From: an uncultured Clostridiaceae bacterium
GTDB taxonomy: Bacteria > Bacillota > Clostridia > TANB77 > CAG-508
Length of the DNA: 37,363 nt
Direction of reading: 5' to 3'
NCBI GenBank assembly: GCA_946493085.1
Contig: CAMMAC010000015.1
Location: 1 to 37,363, forward strand
The notes beneath the pieces are model-generated. The model was not told the origin of the DNA. It saw only the letters and a list, made by a program, of their open reading frames with translations, and made no database searches. This document shows positions 35,315-37,363 of the stretch, one piece after another (the stretch's first letter is position 1; every line of letters begins with the position of its first letter). The position numbers were made by a program, and so were the translations under genes.

Positions 35315-35338
35315 TATAATAGTAGATTTTTTGTCGAA
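35315..35338 (+). promoter_or_regulatory. abrB promoter -10 and Spo0A box
   Basis: TATAAT (35315-35320) is a perfect -10; I see no clear -35 at the right distance. TTTGTCGAA with core TGTCGAA (35332-35338) lies just downstream of it, near the expected transcript start. In Bacillus, Spo0A-P represses abrB by binding 0A boxes at this place, so the same logic is likely here. Confidence 0.7.
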
Positions 35339-35365
35339 AAAAGTCGCATAAAGGAGGATAAATAT

Positions 35366-35626
35366 ATGAAATCAACTGGTATCATTAGAAAAGTAGATGA
35401 ATTAGGTAGAGTTGTTATTCCAATAGAAATAAGAAATCAATTTCAAATTGCCGAGAAAGATCCTATTGAAATTTACGTAGATGGTTCTTCTATTATTTTA
35501 AAGAAATACGAAAAATCATGTCTATTTTGTGGTAATACAAAAAAACTTTCTAGCTATAAAGGAAAACTAATTTGCAATAAATGCCTAAAACAAATTAGTG
35601 AATTAAACAGTAAAGATGCAGAATAA
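35366..35626 (+). CDS. abrB: AbrB-family transition-state regulator with zinc-ribbon-like tail
   Basis: The 86-residue protein has an N-terminal SpoVT/AbrB swapped-hairpin DNA-binding domain (STGIIRKVDELGRVVIPIE, residues 3-21) and a C-terminal pair C52-x2-C55 and C70-x2-C73, likely a metal site, as in many clostridial AbrB proteins. It represses post-exponential genes. AAGGAGG precedes the ATG. A Spo0A-type box overlaps the start of transcription. Confidence 0.92.
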   Translation: MKSTGIIRKVDELGRVVIPIEIRNQFQIAEKDPIEIYVDGSSIILKKYEKSCLFCGNTKKLSSYKGKLICNKCLKQISELNSKDAE

Positions 35627-35627
35627 G

Positions 35628-35652
35628 AAAAAGTGGATTTATTCCACTTTTT
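35628..35652. terminator. Bidirectional terminator between abrB and rsmI
   Basis: AAAAAGTGG (35628-35636) pairs with CCACTTTTT (35644-35652). The rsmI stop codon sits in the loop. There are A/T runs on both sides. Confidence 0.9.
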
Positions 35653-36469
35653 TTAATATATATTGGTAAATTTCATTTTTGGGAACGCCTCGTTCCTTTG
35701 CAATTTTCTTTATAATTTCATTTTTCATCAAACCTTGTTTTTCGTAATAAGCATATCTTTCTTCTATGGTTTCTTCATTTTCGCTTTCCTCTTCTTTCTC
35801 TGCACTTTTTTCAATTAAAATAATGTGTTCTCCTTTTGGTTCTGGATAGTTTTCTAATATTTCTGAAACAGTCCCTCTTATAAATTCCTCATGTATTTTA
35901 GTTAATTCTCTAGCAATTACAATATACCTATCTCCTAGTATTTCTTGTATATCTTTTAATGTTGTTTGTAATTTATGAGGAGCTTCATATAAAATAACCG
36001 TTTTATTTTCTTTTTTTATTTGTTCTAATTTTTCTTTTTTTAATTTTTTATGAATCGATAAAAAACCATAAAAAGCAAATTCTTTTGTATCTAATCCAGA
36101 AGCAATTAAAGCATTAATTAGTGCACATGCTCCGGGAATAGGAATCACTTCTATTCCTTCTTCTAATGCCTCTTTTACTACTTGCTCCCCTGGATCCGAT
36201 ATAACTGGTGTTCCTGCATCAGAAACTAATGCAATATTTTTTCCCATTTTTAATTTTTGCAATAATTCTTCTGTTTTTATTTCTTCGTTATGCCTATGAT
36301 AACTAATTAATGGCTTTGTTATTTCCAAATGATCTAATAATTTTAAAGTATGTCTGGTATCCTCCGCTGCAATATAATCTACCTCTTTTAAAATACGTAT
36401 TGCTCTTAAGGTAATATCTTCTAAATTTCCAATAGGCGTTGCTACTAAATATAATTTTCCGTTTTCCAT
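35639..36469 (-). CDS. rsmI: 16S rRNA (cytidine-1402-2'-O)-methyltransferase RsmI
   Basis: The 276-residue protein has the tetrapyrrole-methylase fold, with LYLVATPIGNLEDITLRAI (4-22), AAEDTRHTLKLLDHL (34-48), LVSDAGTPVISDPG (near 80) and IPIPGACALINALIASG (near 103). It adds a 2'-O-methyl group at C1402 in the ribosomal decoding centre. AGAGGAAG precedes the ATG. It follows trmN6 by 55 nt, as in Bacillus yabB-yabC but without yazA between them. Confidence 0.96.
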   Translation of the reverse strand: MENGKLYLVATPIGNLEDITLRAIRILKEVDYIAAEDTRHTLKLLDHLEITKPLISYHRHNEEIKTEELLQKLKMGKNIALVSDAGTPVISDPGEQVVKEALEEGIEVIPIPGACALINALIASGLDTKEFAFYGFLSIHKKLKKEKLEQIKKENKTVILYEAPHKLQTTLKDIQEILGDRYIVIARELTKIHEEFIRGTVSEILENYPEPKGEHIILIEKSAEKEEESENEETIEERYAYYEKQGLMKNEIIKKIAKERGVPKNEIYQYILKKVE

Positions 36470-36524
36470 CTTGAACTTCCTCTTTCTTGTTTGATTTTTT
36501 CACTAGATATTATTTTAATTTAAT

Positions 36525-37259
36525 TTATTTATTTTTATGATAAATTTCTAATATTTCTTTTGTATATTTTCCTTGTTCTGTGTATACATATAAAGGTTTT
36601 TCTATGCTTAAAAAAGGTTTTGCATTTTTTACTGCTTTTATTAAAATTAATTTTGGCTCTTCTCCAACATGGGAATGCACAAATCTTAATTTTTTTGGTT
36701 CTATTTTATTTTTTCGTAATTCATATAAAATATCCACCAATCGTTCTGGTCGATGCACCATATAAAATTCACCTTTATCTTTTAATAGTTGAAAACTAAT
36801 TTTTATAAAATCTTCTAAATTAGCATATATTTCATGTCTGGCTATTCTTTTAGAAATATTTTCATTTTTTAATCCTGTTTCTCCTTTTTTATATGGCGGG
36901 TTCGTTACAATAACATCTACACTCGCTTTTTCTATGGTAATTTCTTTTATATTTTGTGGTATAATTTCTATTTTATTTTCTAAATGATTTAAAAGCACAC
37001 TTCTTTGTGCCATTTCTGCCATATCTTTTTGTATTTCTATACCATATATTTTTTTTGCCTGTGTTTTAGCAGATAATAAAATAGGTAATATGCCCGTCCC
37101 TGTACCTAAATCTACTACTATGGATTCTTTTTTTATATTTTTTGCAAAATCAGAAAGTAATACACTATCTATCCCAAAACAAAATCCATCCTGTCTTTGA
37201 ATAATTTTTAATCCTTTATATTCTAAATCATCTATTCTTTCATTTTCTTTTATTTCCAT
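36525..37259 (-). CDS. trmN6: tRNA1(Val) (adenine-37-N6)-methyltransferase-like protein
   Basis: The 244-residue Rossmann methyltransferase has an SAM loop VVDLGTGTGILPILL (48-62) and the adenine N6 motif N120-PPY123. It starts with QRQDGFCFGIDSVLLSDFA, the YabB/TrmN6 family signature. AAAAGG precedes the ATG. The 104 bases between its start and the end of the window are AT rich, with no gene. Confidence 0.92.
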   Translation of the reverse strand: MEIKENERIDDLEYKGLKIIQRQDGFCFGIDSVLLSDFAKNIKKESIVVDLGTGTGILPILLSAKTQAKKIYGIEIQKDMAEMAQRSVLLNHLENKIEIIPQNIKEITIEKASVDVIVTNPPYKKGETGLKNENISKRIARHEIYANLEDFIKISFQLLKDKGEFYMVHRPERLVDILYELRKNKIEPKKLRFVHSHVGEEPKLILIKAVKNAKPFLSIEKPLYVYTEQGKYTKEILEIYHKNK

Positions 37260-37363
37260 TTTATAACCTTTTCTTTCTTTTTTTCATATTATATATTAAA
37301 ATTATATTTTTGGGAATATATTATTTCATAAAATTAGTATATTTATTTAAATTAATTATTTTA

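Noticed and set aside
1..37363. CRISPR array
   Set aside because: The only tandem repeat (490-550) has no spacers and no cas genes are present.

Overview
The window comes from an AT-rich, spore-forming Firmicute, most likely an uncultured gut-type Clostridia. Evidence is the low G+C content, strong AGGAGG-type ribosome sites with frequent TTG starts, sporulation genes (spoIIR, spmA/spmB, a Spo0A-type box at abrB), and two gene clusters ordered as near the Bacillus origin: tadA - SRP RNA - dnaX - ybaB - recR, and trmN6 - rsmI - abrB.

Layout. 1-4.4 kb is accessory: an AlbA_2/ATPase-type regulator between repeats, a HAM1-type nucleotide pyrophosphatase, a WYL regulator and an XRE regulator. 4.6-12 kb holds initiator tRNA-fMet, a GIY-YIG protein, ComEA, a DacF-type carboxypeptidase, an LCP ligase, CvpA, a DUF5711-like protein and a YkvI-type transporter. 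12-15.3 kb is a GldA/F/G-like ABC operon. 15.5-26.4 kb alternates four pilin-like proteins with TMEM165/GDT1, a DUF6774-like micro-protein, recR-ybaB-dnaX-SRP RNA, an unknown membrane-anchored protein, tRNA-Ser(CGA), tadA, tRNA-Arg(CCU) and a TtcA-like protein. 26.4-29.4 kb makes sugar nucleotide (phosphoglucomutase and a UDP-sugar pyrophosphorylase). 29.6-37.3 kb has an unknown gene, spoIIR, murA, walJ, rlmH, spmB/spmA, abrB, rsmI and trmN6.

Main discovery. Three genes are split into two frames: the YkvI-type transporter, an unknown 249-residue protein and phosphoglucomutase. In all three the break lies at an in-frame CGG codon followed by A, and reading resumes in the +1 frame as GGA. I checked every CCG/CGG trinucleotide I could find against the reading frames of the 38 genes (about 10,600 codons). 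These three are the only in-frame CGG codons; no intact gene uses CGG for arginine, although CGA, CGT, CGC and AGG are all used. This suggests that CGG is undecoded or nearly so and that CGGA works as a +1 frameshift site (or quadruplet codon) in this organism. In phosphoglucomutase the shift is needed to reach the catalytic serine loop, so it must occur if the enzyme is made.

Other notable items: a YkvI leader with alternating CCTCT/AGAGG segments that can reach the ribosome site, a micro-gene whose ribosome site lies inside a terminator-like hairpin, a probable AUA start for comEA, modular pilin-like proteins ending in phage-fibre-like or SUMF1-like domains, predicted Spo0A boxes at abrB and upstream of an unknown gene, and a sigma-F-like promoter at spoIIR.
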